38,496 nucleotides of DNA, from NCBI GenBank assembly GCA_944326765.1, contig CALVFE010000013.1, positions 1-38,496 on the forward strand, in the 5' to 3' direction. Source of the stretch: an uncultured Elusimicrobiales bacterium (lineage in GTDB: Bacteria > Elusimicrobiota > Elusimicrobia > Elusimicrobiales > Elusimicrobiaceae). This document shows, piece by piece, positions 25,332-33,899 of this stretch. The position numbers and the translations under genes were made by a program. Each line of letters opens with the position of its first letter. Position 1 is the first letter of the stretch. The notes beneath the pieces were generated by a model. The model was not told the origin of the DNA, ran no database searches, and saw nothing but the letters and a program-made list of their open reading frames with translations.

Positions 25332-25577
25332 ATGTGAAACCTCCTTTTTCATTATAATATTTTCCTTTTGGCGGTTGGTTATTATTTTGGATTTGTCTCC
25401 CGTTGAAGTATTTCCGTCAAGGGGAAATGCGCGGCGGCGGGGAAAAATTTTGGAACGGGGTTGTTTCGGGGGAAGTTTTGCTTTTCCGTTTTTTCCGAAC
25501 GCGGCTTTTAAAATTCTTTCCGACGATAAAAACGACGAGTCAGCCGGATTTTCTTTCCATTGATTTTGGCGGATAAA
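25332..25577. other. Non-coding gap between divergent genes
   Basis: About 250 bases without a supported gene. It holds the AAGGAGG ribosome binding site of the glycosyltransferase and an AT-rich TATTATAAT stretch (minus strand, near 25355-25363) that may be its -10. A frame stays open across it on the minus strand, but its sequence is Arg/Lys/Pro-rich and looks like chance. Confidence 0.5.
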
Positions 25578-25586
25578 TGCTATAAT
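25578..25586 (+). promoter_or_regulatory. Extended -10 of the GGDEF/EAL gene
   Basis: TGCTATAAT: a perfect TATAAT with the TGn extension. TTGATT (25560-25565) lies 15 bases upstream, shorter than ideal, but extended -10 promoters tolerate this. A small hairpin (CGGCG/CGCCG near 25595) lies in the leader. Confidence 0.6.
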
Positions 25587-25629
25587 AATTACGCGGCGGG
25601 TCCGCCGTCTGGATTTCTGCCGGGAGGGT

Positions 25630-27861
25630 ATGCTGGTGCAGCGCATTTCTTTTCGTTTATTTATTTTTTTCTTTATGGTAGCCGCGGCCGTGATTGGCGC
25701 CGGCGTGGCGCTGTATTGGCAGCAAGTAAGTGATATTTTGGAGCGAGATGTAAAATCCCATGTGGCGGCCGCCAGCGAAGAAGCCGCTTCCGATTTTAAC
25801 CGCTTGATTCAAAACGACCAACAAGTATTAGAATCCATAGCCATTACCGTAGAGGATACTTACCCTTGGACGGATTCCGCCAAATTGACTGAATTTTTAC
25901 AGCGCCAGACCCGACATAATTATTTCAAATTGCTGGGGGTAATTACGGAGGGGGGCAATGTTTTTTTGTCCTCCGAACGTTCTTTTAACCCGGTCTTTCT
26001 AACCGATGTGCTGGCGCGTACGATAGAAGAAGGTCATTATCTTTCCGTTCGACAGGCGGATCCGGCCGACGGGAAAGATGTATTGGTGCAGTCGGTGGTG
26101 CTAACCCAGCAGGGAAAGCCGGTGGGAGCTTTGTTCGCGTTGCAGGAACCACAGCGTTATCGACCATTGTTGGCGCTGTCGGCTATGGGCAACCGGGGCT
26201 ATTCGCTGGTAATTGAGCGGAGCGGAGCGCCGGTGCTGGGGTATCGAAGCCCGGGGTTTGAGAACGCTTTTGAAGAATTGGCCGCACTCGAATTTGATGG
26301 GGAAATGTCGGCCGATTCCTTGCGTACGGCCGTGCAGCAAGGCAAACATTTTATGGTGGGGGTGCGCGGGAAAAACGGGCATCGATTCCTGCATTTTATT
26401 CCGTTGCAGATTAATGATTGGTATATGGTTTCGGCGTTGCCTACTACTTATGTGGAACACCAAGCCCAACATTTGACCTGGCTTTCCTTTATTTTGTTCT
26501 TATCGGTGTTTGTTATCTTTTGTGCTTTGATTTTTTATATTTTGCATATGCGCGCCTATAGCAATCGACAGCTTTTTACGACGGCATTTGTCGATCAGCT
26601 GACGGGGGCGGACAATTTTAACCGCATGTGCGAACAATTCGCTGACAAATTGGCCGGTTTGCACGGAGAGGCTGCCTTAGTTATTTTTGATATCAATAAA
26701 TTTAAGGTAATTAACGATTTGCACGGCTACGAACGCGGCAACCAAGTGCTGCAGCGGGTGGCGCGTGTATTGCGGGAGAATGTGGCGCCGGAAGAATGTT
26801 TCTGCCGATCTACGGCAGATACTTTTATTTTGCTTTTAAAATATACGGACCGCAAAACTTTTCGCTCCCGCATTAACGCCTTGACCACCCAGCTGCGCCG
26901 AGATTGTACGGTAGCGGATTCCTGCCTGATGATTGATGTGGCGTTTGGCGTTTATGAGGTAAAAGAAAATATCCCTTTCTACATTATGCTGGACCGAGCG
27001 CATTTGGCTTTGGAGAACGCCAAAAAAATGTCGTTTGACAAATGCCAATTTTACGACGAAGCCGATCGTAAACGCATTGTGGCCGAAAAACAAATTGAAA
27101 ACACGATGGAAGCCGCCCTGGATCACGGAGATTTTACGGTTTATCTGCAGCCTAAATGTGATTTTGCGAACGGACAGATGCGCGGAGCGGAAGCCTTGGT
27201 TCGTTGGAACCGGCTGGAACAAGGGTTGGTAAAGCCGGACGATTTTATTCCGGTTTTCGAAAAAAACGGTTTTATTTTGCGGTTGGATATGTTCATTTTG
27301 GAAGAAGTTGTCCGCCTGCTGGCGGCCTGGAAAGTGAAAGGATTTGTGCCGGTGCCGGTGGCCGTCAATTTTTCCCGGCTGCACTTAAACGACACCCGTT
27401 ATATTCCGCAAATGCTGCGGGTGGTGGACAAGTATGATGTACCGCATAACATGATCGAGGTGGAGCTGACGGAAAGCGTCATCTTTAATAACCTAGAACG
27501 CGCCCAGAATGTAATTAACCGGCTGCACCGAATGGGATTTTCGGTCGCGATGGACGATTTTGGTTCCGGTTATTCTTCGTTAAATGTGCTTAAAAGCCTG
27601 CAGTTTGACAGCATTAAACTGGATAAAGAGTTTTTGAGCGGGTTTGATCAAAATCCGCACGCCCATAAGGTTATTGAGGGGGCGGTGTCTATGATTAAAT
27701 CGTTAGGGATAAAAATCGTGGCCGAAGGCGTGGAAACCCAGGAACAGGCGGATTTCCTCCGGGCTACCGGCTGCGATTTGGCACAAGGCTATTTCTTTTC
27801 CCGCCCGCTGCCGGCTGCCCAATTTGAAACCTTGCTGCGCAAAGTCGGCTGCGACCGCTGA
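25630..27861 (+). CDS. Membrane c-di-GMP phosphodiesterase (sensor, degenerate GGDEF, EAL)
   Basis: Protein of 743 residues anchored by helices at about 7-29 and 282-306, with a periplasmic sensor domain of ~250 residues between them. A GGDEF-fold domain follows (about 316-445), but the signature is STADTF near 393 instead of GGDEF, so cyclase activity is unlikely. The C-terminal EAL domain (about 480-740) keeps the catalytic set: GAEALVRW, VAVNFS, ELTES, DDFGSGYSSL, KLDKEF, AEGVET and AQGYFFSRP. It should break down c-di-GMP, perhaps with GTP binding by the degenerate domain as a control. The ATG has GGGAGG only two bases away; a GTG at 25636 fits that site better and would drop two residues. 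Given two pilin genes in the window, control of surface motility is a natural guess, but there is no direct link. Confidence 0.9.
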   Translation: MLVQRISFRLFIFFFMVAAAVIGAGVALYWQQVSDILERDVKSHVAAASEEAASDFNRLIQNDQQVLESIAITVEDTYPWTDSAKLTEFLQRQTRHNYFKLLGVITEGGNVFLSSERSFNPVFLTDVLARTIEEGHYLSVRQADPADGKDVLVQSVVLTQQGKPVGALFALQEPQRYRPLLALSAMGNRGYSLVIERSGAPVLGYRSPGFENAFEELAALEFDGEMSADSLRTAVQQGKHFMVGVRGKNGHRFLHFIPLQINDWYMVSALPTTYVEHQAQHLTWLSFILFLSVFVIFCALIFYILHMRAYSNRQLFTTAFVDQLTGADNFNRMCEQFADKLAGLHGEAALVIFDINKFKVINDLHGYERGNQVLQRVARVLRENVAPEECFCRSTADTFILLLKYTDRKTFRSRINALTTQLRRDCTVADSCLMIDVAFGVYEVKENIPFYIMLDRAHLALENAKKMSFDKCQFYDEADRKRIVAEKQIENTMEAALDHGDFTVYLQPKCDFANGQMRGAEALVRWNRLEQGLVKPDDFIPVFEKNGFILRLDMFILEEVVRLLAAWKVKGFVPVPVAVNFSRLHLNDTRYIPQMLRVVDKYDVPHNMIEVELTESVIFNNLERAQNVINRLHRMGFSVAMDDFGSGYSSLNVLKSLQFDSIKLDKEFLSGFDQNPHAHKVIEGAVSMIKSLGIKIVAEGVETQEQADFLRATGCDLAQGYFFSRPLPAAQFETLLRKVGCDR

Positions 27862-27901
27862 GCGGAGAATTTGCACGGCGGGTTGTTTCTGTCAAATAGA
27901 G

Positions 27902-27930
27902 TTGAAGAAGTGCGTCAAAAAAGATACTAT
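27902..27930 (+). promoter_or_regulatory. Candidate promoter of the PTS gene
   Basis: TTGAAG (27902-27907), 17 bases, TACTAT (27925-27930); each matches 4 of 6. The leader of about 55 bases holds a weak hairpin (AAAGA/TCTTT, 27933-27949). I see no recognisable antiterminator site. Confidence 0.4.
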
Positions 27931-27992
27931 CCAAAGAGAGAGGTCTTTTTCTTGGTGTGGTACACATCTTATCTTAAATAGAGGAGCATTGT

Positions 27993-29687
27993 ATGGCTTC
28001 ATCGAAAAATCATAAAGCGCTTACTGTCATACAAACCATAGGACGTTCATTTTTTCTGCCGATATCCATTCTTCCCGTAGCGGGGCTTTTGTTGGGTATC
28101 GGCGCTTCTTTTTCCAACCTTTCTACTGTACAGCAGTATGGGTTGGAATCGATCATGGGGGCAGGCACGGTGCTCAACCATGTTTTTATGCTCATGAGTT
28201 CGGTGGGCAACGCCGTATTTGCCAATTTGCCTTTGTTGTTCGCTTTGGCGGTGGCGATGGGTATGGCTAAGGAAGAAAAGGCGGTGGCGGTATTGTCGGC
28301 CGCGCTGTCTTTTATCATTATGCATGTAACCATTCACGAACTGTTGGTCTTTTCCGGTCAGATTCTGCCCGATGGTCAGCTGGCGCAAACTGTGATCGCC
28401 GGAACGATTGGAACTACGCTGGGCATTCAAACCTTAGAAATGGGTATTTTCGGCGGAATTTTAGTAGGGCTGGCAGTCGCTTGTTTGCATAACCGATTTT
28501 ACCGCATCGAACTGCCGGTTGTGTTTTCCTTCTTTGGCGGCGTGCGTTTTGTGCCGATCATCTGTACGTTATCCGCCATTGTGCTGGGAGTGATTTGTTT
28601 CTACGTCTGGCCGCCGATTCAACGCTTAATTTTGGCCAGCGGTGCCTTGGTGGTAAAAACAGGGTATTACGGAACGTTTATCTTCGGATTTATGGAACGC
28701 GCTTTAATTCCGTTTGGTTTGCACCACGTGTTTTATATGCCGTTCTGGCAATCCGGTTTGGGCGGCGCGATGAATATTGACGGAACGATGGTTTATGGCG
28801 CGCAAAACATTTTCTTTGCCCAGCTGGCTTCCCACAATACCCAGCATTTTGCCATTGAAGCCGCCCGGTTCATGACCGGTAAATACGCCATTATGATGGG
28901 CGGATTGATGGGGGCGGCGCTGGCGATGTACAATACGGCCAAAACCAACAAGCGCAAACTCGTGGGAGGGCTTTTGTTCTCCGCCGCGCTTACGTCGTTT
29001 TTAACGGGTATTACCGAACCGATTGAGTTTACGTTCCTGTTTGTGGCGCCGCTTTTGTATGTGGTGCATTGTGTGTTTGCCGGTATTTCCTTTGTGTTAA
29101 TGCACGTTTTTCAGATTACGATCGGGACCACTTTCTCCTGCGGGCTGATTGACTATGTGCTTTACGGGGTCATGCAAGGAAACGATAAGACGAACTGGGT
29201 GCGCCTTCTGCCTATTTTAGTCATTTATTTCGTGGTGTATTATTATTTGTTCCGCTGGGTTATTTTAAAATGGGATTTGCCTACGCCCGGCCGCGAAGCG
29301 GACGACCAAGAAACGAAACTTTACACGAAAGCGGATTACCAGGCTAAACAAGAACAGCAGGCCGCCGCAAAAGAAACGCCCGAAACGGCTGCGGCTGCGG
29401 AAAAGGACGCCGCGGCGGCTGGATTTGAGCGCAATGAACAGATGGAAAATATCATTGCCGGGCTGGGCGGATTGGATAATATGGAAAATCCGGAATGCTG
29501 TGCCACGCGCCTGCGCTTGAATGTGCAGGACAGCAGCAAAATAGATAAAGCGCTTCTTAAAAAAGCCGGGGCATTGGGAGTAGTCATTAACGGCAATGCC
29601 ATTCAGGTCGTATATGGGCCGGTGGTCAGCGTGATTAAACCGAAATTGCAGGAATATATGGATAAAAAACGCGCCGCCGGGAAATAA
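27993..29687 (+). CDS. PTS permease EIICB, glucose/N-acetylglucosamine family
   Basis: Sugar phosphotransferase permease of 564 residues that imports and phosphorylates a hexose. The EIIC domain (about 10-430) has the opening TIGRSFFLPISILPVAGLLL, the FGLHHVFYMPFW segment and the substrate motif GITEPIEF near residue 346. An Ala/Glu/Lys-rich linker (about 445-485) leads to the EIIB domain, whose phosphorylated cysteine is in CCATRLRL near 506. There is no EIIA domain, so the phosphate must come from a separate EIIA-Glc-type protein. The closest resemblance by eye is PtsG/NagE/MalX, and glucose or N-acetylglucosamine is most likely. GAGGAGCATTGTATG sets the start. A terminator follows, so it is a single-gene unit. 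Confidence 0.9.
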   Translation: MASSKNHKALTVIQTIGRSFFLPISILPVAGLLLGIGASFSNLSTVQQYGLESIMGAGTVLNHVFMLMSSVGNAVFANLPLLFALAVAMGMAKEEKAVAVLSAALSFIIMHVTIHELLVFSGQILPDGQLAQTVIAGTIGTTLGIQTLEMGIFGGILVGLAVACLHNRFYRIELPVVFSFFGGVRFVPIICTLSAIVLGVICFYVWPPIQRLILASGALVVKTGYYGTFIFGFMERALIPFGLHHVFYMPFWQSGLGGAMNIDGTMVYGAQNIFFAQLASHNTQHFAIEAARFMTGKYAIMMGGLMGAALAMYNTAKTNKRKLVGGLLFSAALTSFLTGITEPIEFTFLFVAPLLYVVHCVFAGISFVLMHVFQITIGTTFSCGLIDYVLYGVMQGNDKTNWVRLLPILVIYFVVYYYLFRWVILKWDLPTPGREADDQETKLYTKADYQAKQEQQAAAKETPETAAAAEKDAAAAGFERNEQMENIIAGLGGLDNMENPECCATRLRLNVQDSSKIDKALLKKAGALGVVINGNAIQVVYGPVVSVIKPKLQEYMDKKRAAGK

Positions 29688-29706
29688 ACTCTATAGTTAA
29701 CCAACC

Positions 29707-29737
29707 AAAACGCCCCGCGCAAAGCGGGGCGTTTTTT
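29707..29737 (+). terminator. Terminator of the PTS gene
   Basis: Stem ACGCCCCGC / GCGGGGCGT with a five-base loop, A-run before and six T after. Confidence 0.88.
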
Positions 29738-29791
29738 ATGCGCCGGCATCAGAAAAGCCCAAAAAATCAAACTGGGCGGCCGGTTCAAATA

Positions 29792-29800
29792 TGGTAAAAT
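29792..29800 (+). promoter_or_regulatory. Extended -10 of the 2-oxoglutarate operon
   Basis: TGGTAAAAT, identical to the element before the hydrogenase-like gene (2101-2109 minus). It precedes the first gene of the operon by 36 bases. No clear -35 is seen. Confidence 0.45.
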
Positions 29801-29836
29801 CTACGAATATAAAACTGTTTTGGAGGACATGCTGTT

Positions 29837-31096
29837 ATGAAACATACCATTTGGATTGTGGACGTAACCAACCGAGACGGCGTACAAACTTCCCGGTTGG
29901 GTTTGTCCAAACTGCAGAAAACCATGTTGAATTTTTATCTTAATGAATTAGGGGTGGCATTTTCTGAATTTGGGTTCCCGACTACCAGTCATGAAACCAA
30001 CTATTTAAACGCCAATTTGGAGCTGGTCAAACAGGGGGTAATTACCAAGACCCGCTTGAGCGGCTGGCTGCGCGCCGTAGAGGAAGACGTCAAGCTGGCC
30101 TATAAGAACGTGCCCGGGCTGCAGTACTGTAATCTTTCTATGTCCACGTCGGATCAGATGCTTGCCGGCAAATTCGGCGGCAAATTTGATCGTAAAGATA
30201 TTTTGAATAAAGCCGTACATGCGGTGCGACTGGCAAAAGAAAAAGGCGCCCTGGGAGTAGGCGTCAACGCGGAGGACGCCTCCCGCACCGATCTGGATTT
30301 TTTAATTGAATTTGCCGGCGCCGCCAAAGAAGCCGGTGCGTCGCGTTTTCGCTATTGCGATACTTTGGGGTACGATACGCCGGACGTTATTTACGAACGG
30401 ATTCGCAAAATTGCCGAGGCAACCCATATTGCCATCGAGCTGCATTGCCATAATGATCTGGGTATGGCGGTAGCCAACTCGGTTATGGGCGCCAAAGGCG
30501 CCGTGGACGGCGGTTCGGAAGCTTTTATCAATACGACGGTAAACGGTTTGGGAGAGCGCGCCGGAAATGCGGATTTGGTGTCTTGCCTGTTGGCAATTGT
30601 ACATGGCAGCGGTATGCAGGATTACAAGTTAAACCCCAATATCCGGTTAAATAAGGCTTGGCAGTTGGCTAAATACGCTTCGTATGCCTTTGGCGTGCCG
30701 ATACCAATTAATCAGCCGGCGGTGGGGGCCAATGCCTTTGCGCATGAATCGGGCATTCATGCCGACGGGGCGCTGAAAGATCGCCGCAATTATGAACTGT
30801 ATGACTACGAAGAACTGGGGCGCGGCGAACCGGAAATTATTGAAACCGGCCGCGTTATTACCACGGGCGAATACGGGGGCATTAAAGGGTTCCGCAATGT
30901 ATATGAAAAATTGGAGCTGGAATTTAAAAACGATGCCCATGCTCGTGAAATTTTAGAGATTGTGCGCTATGCCAACGTGCACAATCAGCTGCCGTTGGTG
31001 GCAAGTGAACTGCGCTTTATTTATCATCACCCCGACATTGCCGCCAAGGTAATGACGATTGCCCCTCATTATTTGGGAGAAGAAAAAAATGCTTAA
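29837..31096 (+). CDS. Re-type citrate synthase or homocitrate synthase (LeuA/NifV superfamily)
   Basis: Aldol-condensing enzyme of 419 residues from the DRE-TIM family. The metal and catalytic motif is DVTNRDGVQTS (Arg13, Asp14), and the metal histidines are in ELHCHND near 204-206. NTTVNGLGERAGN and FAHESGIHADG are further family marks. The NRDGVQTS start, rather than the LRDGEQ of 2-isopropylmalate synthase, and the lack of a ~120-residue leucine-feedback domain fit the branch that, as I recall it, includes the Re-citrate synthases of strict anaerobes. Homocitrate synthase is the main alternative. It heads a four-gene operon with aconitase-family subunits and an isocitrate-type dehydrogenase, which favours citrate and a route to 2-oxoglutarate and glutamate. 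GGAGGA lies ten bases before the ATG. It overlaps the next gene by eight bases. Confidence 0.75.
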   Translation: MKHTIWIVDVTNRDGVQTSRLGLSKLQKTMLNFYLNELGVAFSEFGFPTTSHETNYLNANLELVKQGVITKTRLSGWLRAVEEDVKLAYKNVPGLQYCNLSMSTSDQMLAGKFGGKFDRKDILNKAVHAVRLAKEKGALGVGVNAEDASRTDLDFLIEFAGAAKEAGASRFRYCDTLGYDTPDVIYERIRKIAEATHIAIELHCHNDLGMAVANSVMGAKGAVDGGSEAFINTTVNGLGERAGNADLVSCLLAIVHGSGMQDYKLNPNIRLNKAWQLAKYASYAFGVPIPINQPAVGANAFAHESGIHADGALKDRRNYELYDYEELGRGEPEIIETGRVITTGEYGGIKGFRNVYEKLELEFKNDAHAREILEIVRYANVHNQLPLVASELRFIYHHPDIAAKVMTIAPHYLGEEKNA

Positions 31097-32342
31097 ACAA
31101 ACACTTGCGGAAAAAATTATTTCTGCGCATACGCCTGCGCCGGTACGCGCGGGAGATTTCGTCGTGGCGGACGTGGACGTTACCGCCGTGCAGGACGGTA
31201 CCGGCCCGTTGACGGTGGCCGAATTGGAAAAGGCGGGATTTACGACGGTTAAAAACCCGTCAAGAACGATTTTGTTTATTGACCATGCCGCCCCCAGCCC
31301 GCGCAAAGAACTTTCCAATACGCATGTGGTATTGCGCGAATTTGCCAAACGTACGGGAGCGGTTTTGTCCGAAATCGGCGAAGGCGTCTGCCATCAGCTG
31401 TTGGTGGAAAAATATGTAAACCCCGGGGAAATTTTAATCGGGGCGGATTCTCACACCTGCACGTCGGGCGCGTTGGGGGCGTTTGCGACGGGAATGGGTT
31501 CTACGGACGTGGCGGTCGGTATGGCGATTGGCAAAACGTGGCTTAAAGTTCCTGCTACCTTTAAAATAGAAGTAACGGGCAAGTTCCAGCCGGGGGTGGG
31601 CGCAAAGGATTTGATCCTGCATTTGATTGGCCTGATTGGAGCAGACGGCGCCACCTATAAGGCGTTGGAATTCTGCGGAGAAACCATTGAAAATATGGAA
31701 ATGGCCGACCGGTTTACGCTGTCCAATATGGCCGTAGAAGCCGGGGCAAAAGCCGGGCTGATTGCTCCGGACGAAAAAACCAAAAAGTTCCTGCAGGAGC
31801 ATGGCCGCGGCGATAAATTTAAAGACATCAAAGCCGATGAAGGCGCCGCGTATGAACGCGTGATTCGTATCGATGCCGCGCAAGTGGAGCCGACTGTTTC
31901 CTGCCCGCATACGGTGGATAATGTTAAAAAAGCCAAAGAATTGGCGGACGTAACCGTCAACCAGATCTATATTGGCACTTGTACCAACGGCCGCATAGAG
32001 GATTTGCGCGTAGCCGCCGGCCTGTTAAAAGACAAAAAAATTGCTCCCGGCGTGCGCTTGTTTATCACGCCGGCTTCGCGCGATGTGTTGCTGCAGGCGT
32101 TACGGGAAGGACTGATCGAAATTTTCGTAAAAAGCGGCGCCTCCGTTCAAACGCCGGGCTGCGGCCCGTGCGTGGGGGTTCACGGCGGTATTTTGGGAGA
32201 CGGCGAAGTGTGTCTTTCCACCCAGAACCGCAATTTTCAGGGACGCATGGGCAATACAAAAGGATTTATTTACCTGTGCAGCCCGGCTGTGGCGGCCGCC
32301 AGCGCCTTAACAGGACATATTACGGATCCAAGGGGGATTTAA
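31089..32342 (+). CDS. Aconitase-superfamily dehydratase, large subunit (LeuC-type; proposed aconitase role)
   Basis: Catalytic iron-sulfur subunit of 417 residues. The three cluster cysteines are in GTCTNG near 298 and PGCGPC near 357-360, and GADSHTCTSGALGAFATGMG near 118 is the substrate-loop signature. The size and motifs match the prokaryotic isopropylmalate isomerase/homoaconitase family in which large and small subunits are separate proteins, rather than the ~900-residue aconitases. By its operon partners it most likely isomerises citrate to isocitrate; leucine or lysine intermediates are the alternatives. The start at 31089 overlaps the upstream stop; a longer frame from 31059 lies within the synthase gene and adds no conserved residues. 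Confidence 0.85.
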   Translation: MLKQTLAEKIISAHTPAPVRAGDFVVADVDVTAVQDGTGPLTVAELEKAGFTTVKNPSRTILFIDHAAPSPRKELSNTHVVLREFAKRTGAVLSEIGEGVCHQLLVEKYVNPGEILIGADSHTCTSGALGAFATGMGSTDVAVGMAIGKTWLKVPATFKIEVTGKFQPGVGAKDLILHLIGLIGADGATYKALEFCGETIENMEMADRFTLSNMAVEAGAKAGLIAPDEKTKKFLQEHGRGDKFKDIKADEGAAYERVIRIDAAQVEPTVSCPHTVDNVKKAKELADVTVNQIYIGTCTNGRIEDLRVAAGLLKDKKIAPGVRLFITPASRDVLLQALREGLIEIFVKSGASVQTPGCGPCVGVHGGILGDGEVCLSTQNRNFQGRMGNTKGFIYLCSPAVAAASALTGHITDPRGI

Positions 32343-32343
32343 G

Positions 32344-32844
32344 ATGGAACTAAAAGGAAAAGCATGGAAGTTCGGAGATGATATCAGCACCGATCATATT
32401 GCACCGGGGCGTTTGTTTCATTTGCGCAGCAATTTGCCCGAAATGGCCAAACACGTATTGGAAGACGCCGATCCGGCCTTTGCTTCTTCCATGCAAAAAG
32501 GCGACTTTGTGGTGGCTGGCAAGAATTTTGGATTAGGCTCCTCGCGCGAACACGCGCCGACCATTATCAAATTGGCGGGGGTTAATGCGGTGCTGGCTAA
32601 AAGTTTCGCGCGGATTTTCTTCCGCAATGCCATCAACATTGGGCTGCTGCTGGTAGAATGTGATACCGATAAAATCGCCGCCGGCGATGAACTGGCGGTA
32701 GATGTTAAAGCGGGGGTGGTGCATAACCTGACCCAGAAAATCGATATTCCGGTTACGCCCTTACCGGAAGTAATGATTAAAATCTTAAACGAAGGCGGCC
32801 TGATGGCACATATTAAAAAACACGGCGGGTTTGATTTGGTATGA
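32344..32844 (+). CDS. Aconitase-superfamily dehydratase, small subunit (LeuD-type)
   Basis: Swivel-domain subunit of 166 residues that completes the active site with the large subunit. GDDISTDHIAPGR near residue 12 and GLGSSREHAP near 60 (substrate-binding Ser and Arg) are clear. The loop after the first motif, which sets substrate choice in this family, reads LFHLRSN instead of the YLRT-type sequence of isopropylmalate isomerases that I remember; this hints at a different substrate but does not prove it. The gene starts one base after the large-subunit stop with AGGGGG as ribosome binding site, and its stop overlaps the next start (ATGA). Confidence 0.85.
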   Translation: MELKGKAWKFGDDISTDHIAPGRLFHLRSNLPEMAKHVLEDADPAFASSMQKGDFVVAGKNFGLGSSREHAPTIIKLAGVNAVLAKSFARIFFRNAINIGLLLVECDTDKIAAGDELAVDVKAGVVHNLTQKIDIPVTPLPEVMIKILNEGGLMAHIKKHGGFDLV

Positions 32845-33845
32845 CGAAAACATATACGGTAACCCTTATCCCCGGCGACGGAATCGGCCCGGAAATTACG
32901 GCCGCGGTAATAAACGTTATCCGCGCGGCCGGCGTGAAAATCAATTGGGAAGAACAGTCGGCCGGTGCGTCCGTACTGGAAAAAGAAGGAACCGTTCTCC
33001 CGCAGCGCGTGCTGGACAGCATTTCCAAAAACGGCGTGGCTTTAAAAGGCCCTATCACTACCCCGATCGGAAAAGGATTTCGCAGCGTGAATGTGGCGCT
33101 TCGCAAGGAATTGGATTTATACGCCTGCGTGCGGCCGGCGAAAACGCTGCCCGGCATTAAAAGCCGCTATGAACAGGTAGATTTGGTAATCGTGCGTGAG
33201 AACACCGAAGATTTATATGCCGGCATTGAACGTAAAATTGACGATGATACGGCCGAATCCATCAAGCGGATTACGCGCGGTGCGTCGGAACGGATTGCGC
33301 GTTATGCGTTTGAATATGCCGTAAAAAATAGCCGCCATAAGGTAACGGCCGTAAGCAAAGCCAATATCTGCAAGTTTTCCGACGGTCTTTTTTTAGAAGG
33401 CGTGCGCACTGTGGCGCAGGAATATCCGCAAATTGCTTATGAGGAAGTTTTGGTGGACAATTTGTGTATGCAGTTGGTAATTAACCCGGAAATATATGAT
33501 GTATTGGTGTTGCCCAATCTGTATGGGGATATTGTTTCTGATCTGGCGGCCGGACTGACCGGCGGGCTGGGCGTAGCCCCGGGGGCAAACATTGGTGCGC
33601 ATGCCGCCGTTTTTGAAGCCGTACACGGCAGCAGTCCTGCTTTGGCGGGACAGCATAAAGCCAATCCGACCGCACTTTTATTAAGTGCGTGTTTGATGCT
33701 TCGGCATTTGGGAGAAGTGGCCGCCGCGCAGAAAATAGAGCAAGCCTTGGAAGCGGTTTTGAAAGAAGGAAAGGTGCGTACGTTTGATCTGGGCGGTTGC
33801 GCCGCTACGGAAGAATTTGCCCAAGCCGTCATAGCGAAGTTATAG
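32841..33845 (+). CDS. NAD-type isocitrate dehydrogenase (beta-decarboxylating dehydrogenase family)
   Basis: Enzyme of 334 residues that would oxidise and decarboxylate isocitrate to 2-oxoglutarate. It has IPGDGIGPEI at the start, the substrate segment SVNVALRKELDLYACVRP near 77-94 (the serine and asparagine ahead of LRK are features of isocitrate rather than isopropylmalate enzymes), VRENTEDLYAGIE near 119, the lysine in KANICKFSDG and the metal aspartates in NLYGDIVSDL near 230. The closing segment VAPGANIG also fits NAD-isocitrate dehydrogenases. The cofactor loop reads GSSPALAGQHKANPT. Homoisocitrate dehydrogenase is the main alternative. It is the last gene of the operon, followed by a shared terminator. 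Confidence 0.82.
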   Translation: MTKTYTVTLIPGDGIGPEITAAVINVIRAAGVKINWEEQSAGASVLEKEGTVLPQRVLDSISKNGVALKGPITTPIGKGFRSVNVALRKELDLYACVRPAKTLPGIKSRYEQVDLVIVRENTEDLYAGIERKIDDDTAESIKRITRGASERIARYAFEYAVKNSRHKVTAVSKANICKFSDGLFLEGVRTVAQEYPQIAYEEVLVDNLCMQLVINPEIYDVLVLPNLYGDIVSDLAAGLTGGLGVAPGANIGAHAAVFEAVHGSSPALAGQHKANPTALLLSACLMLRHLGEVAAAQKIEQALEAVLKEGKVRTFDLGGCAATEEFAQAVIAKL

Positions 33846-33858
33846 TTTGTTTTTCCTC

Positions 33859-33892
33859 AAAAAAACCTCCGCTTTTAAAGCGGAGGTTTTTT
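33859..33892. terminator. Convergent terminator after the 2-oxoglutarate operon
   Basis: Long stem of AAAAAACCTCCGCTT pairing with AAGCGGAGGTTTTTT around a short loop, usable from both sides. It lies 14 bases after the dehydrogenase stop and eight from the stop of the minus-strand hydrolase. Confidence 0.9.
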
Positions 33893-33899
33893 GTCTCAG

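Noticed and set aside
25332-25646. Upstream extension of the glycosyltransferase frame
   Set aside because: The extra 105 residues are basic and low-quality, while AAGGAGG lies eight bases before the ATG at 25331, where the conserved LVPVYNE begins.
27931-27992. Antiterminator (RAT-like) site in the PTS leader
   Set aside because: Only a five-base-pair hairpin is present and no terminator overlaps it.
29829-29840. Tiny ORF (Met-Leu-Leu-stop) overlapping the start of the citrate-synthase-like gene
   Set aside because: GGAGG is only two bases from this ATG and ten from the real one; the overlap looks accidental.
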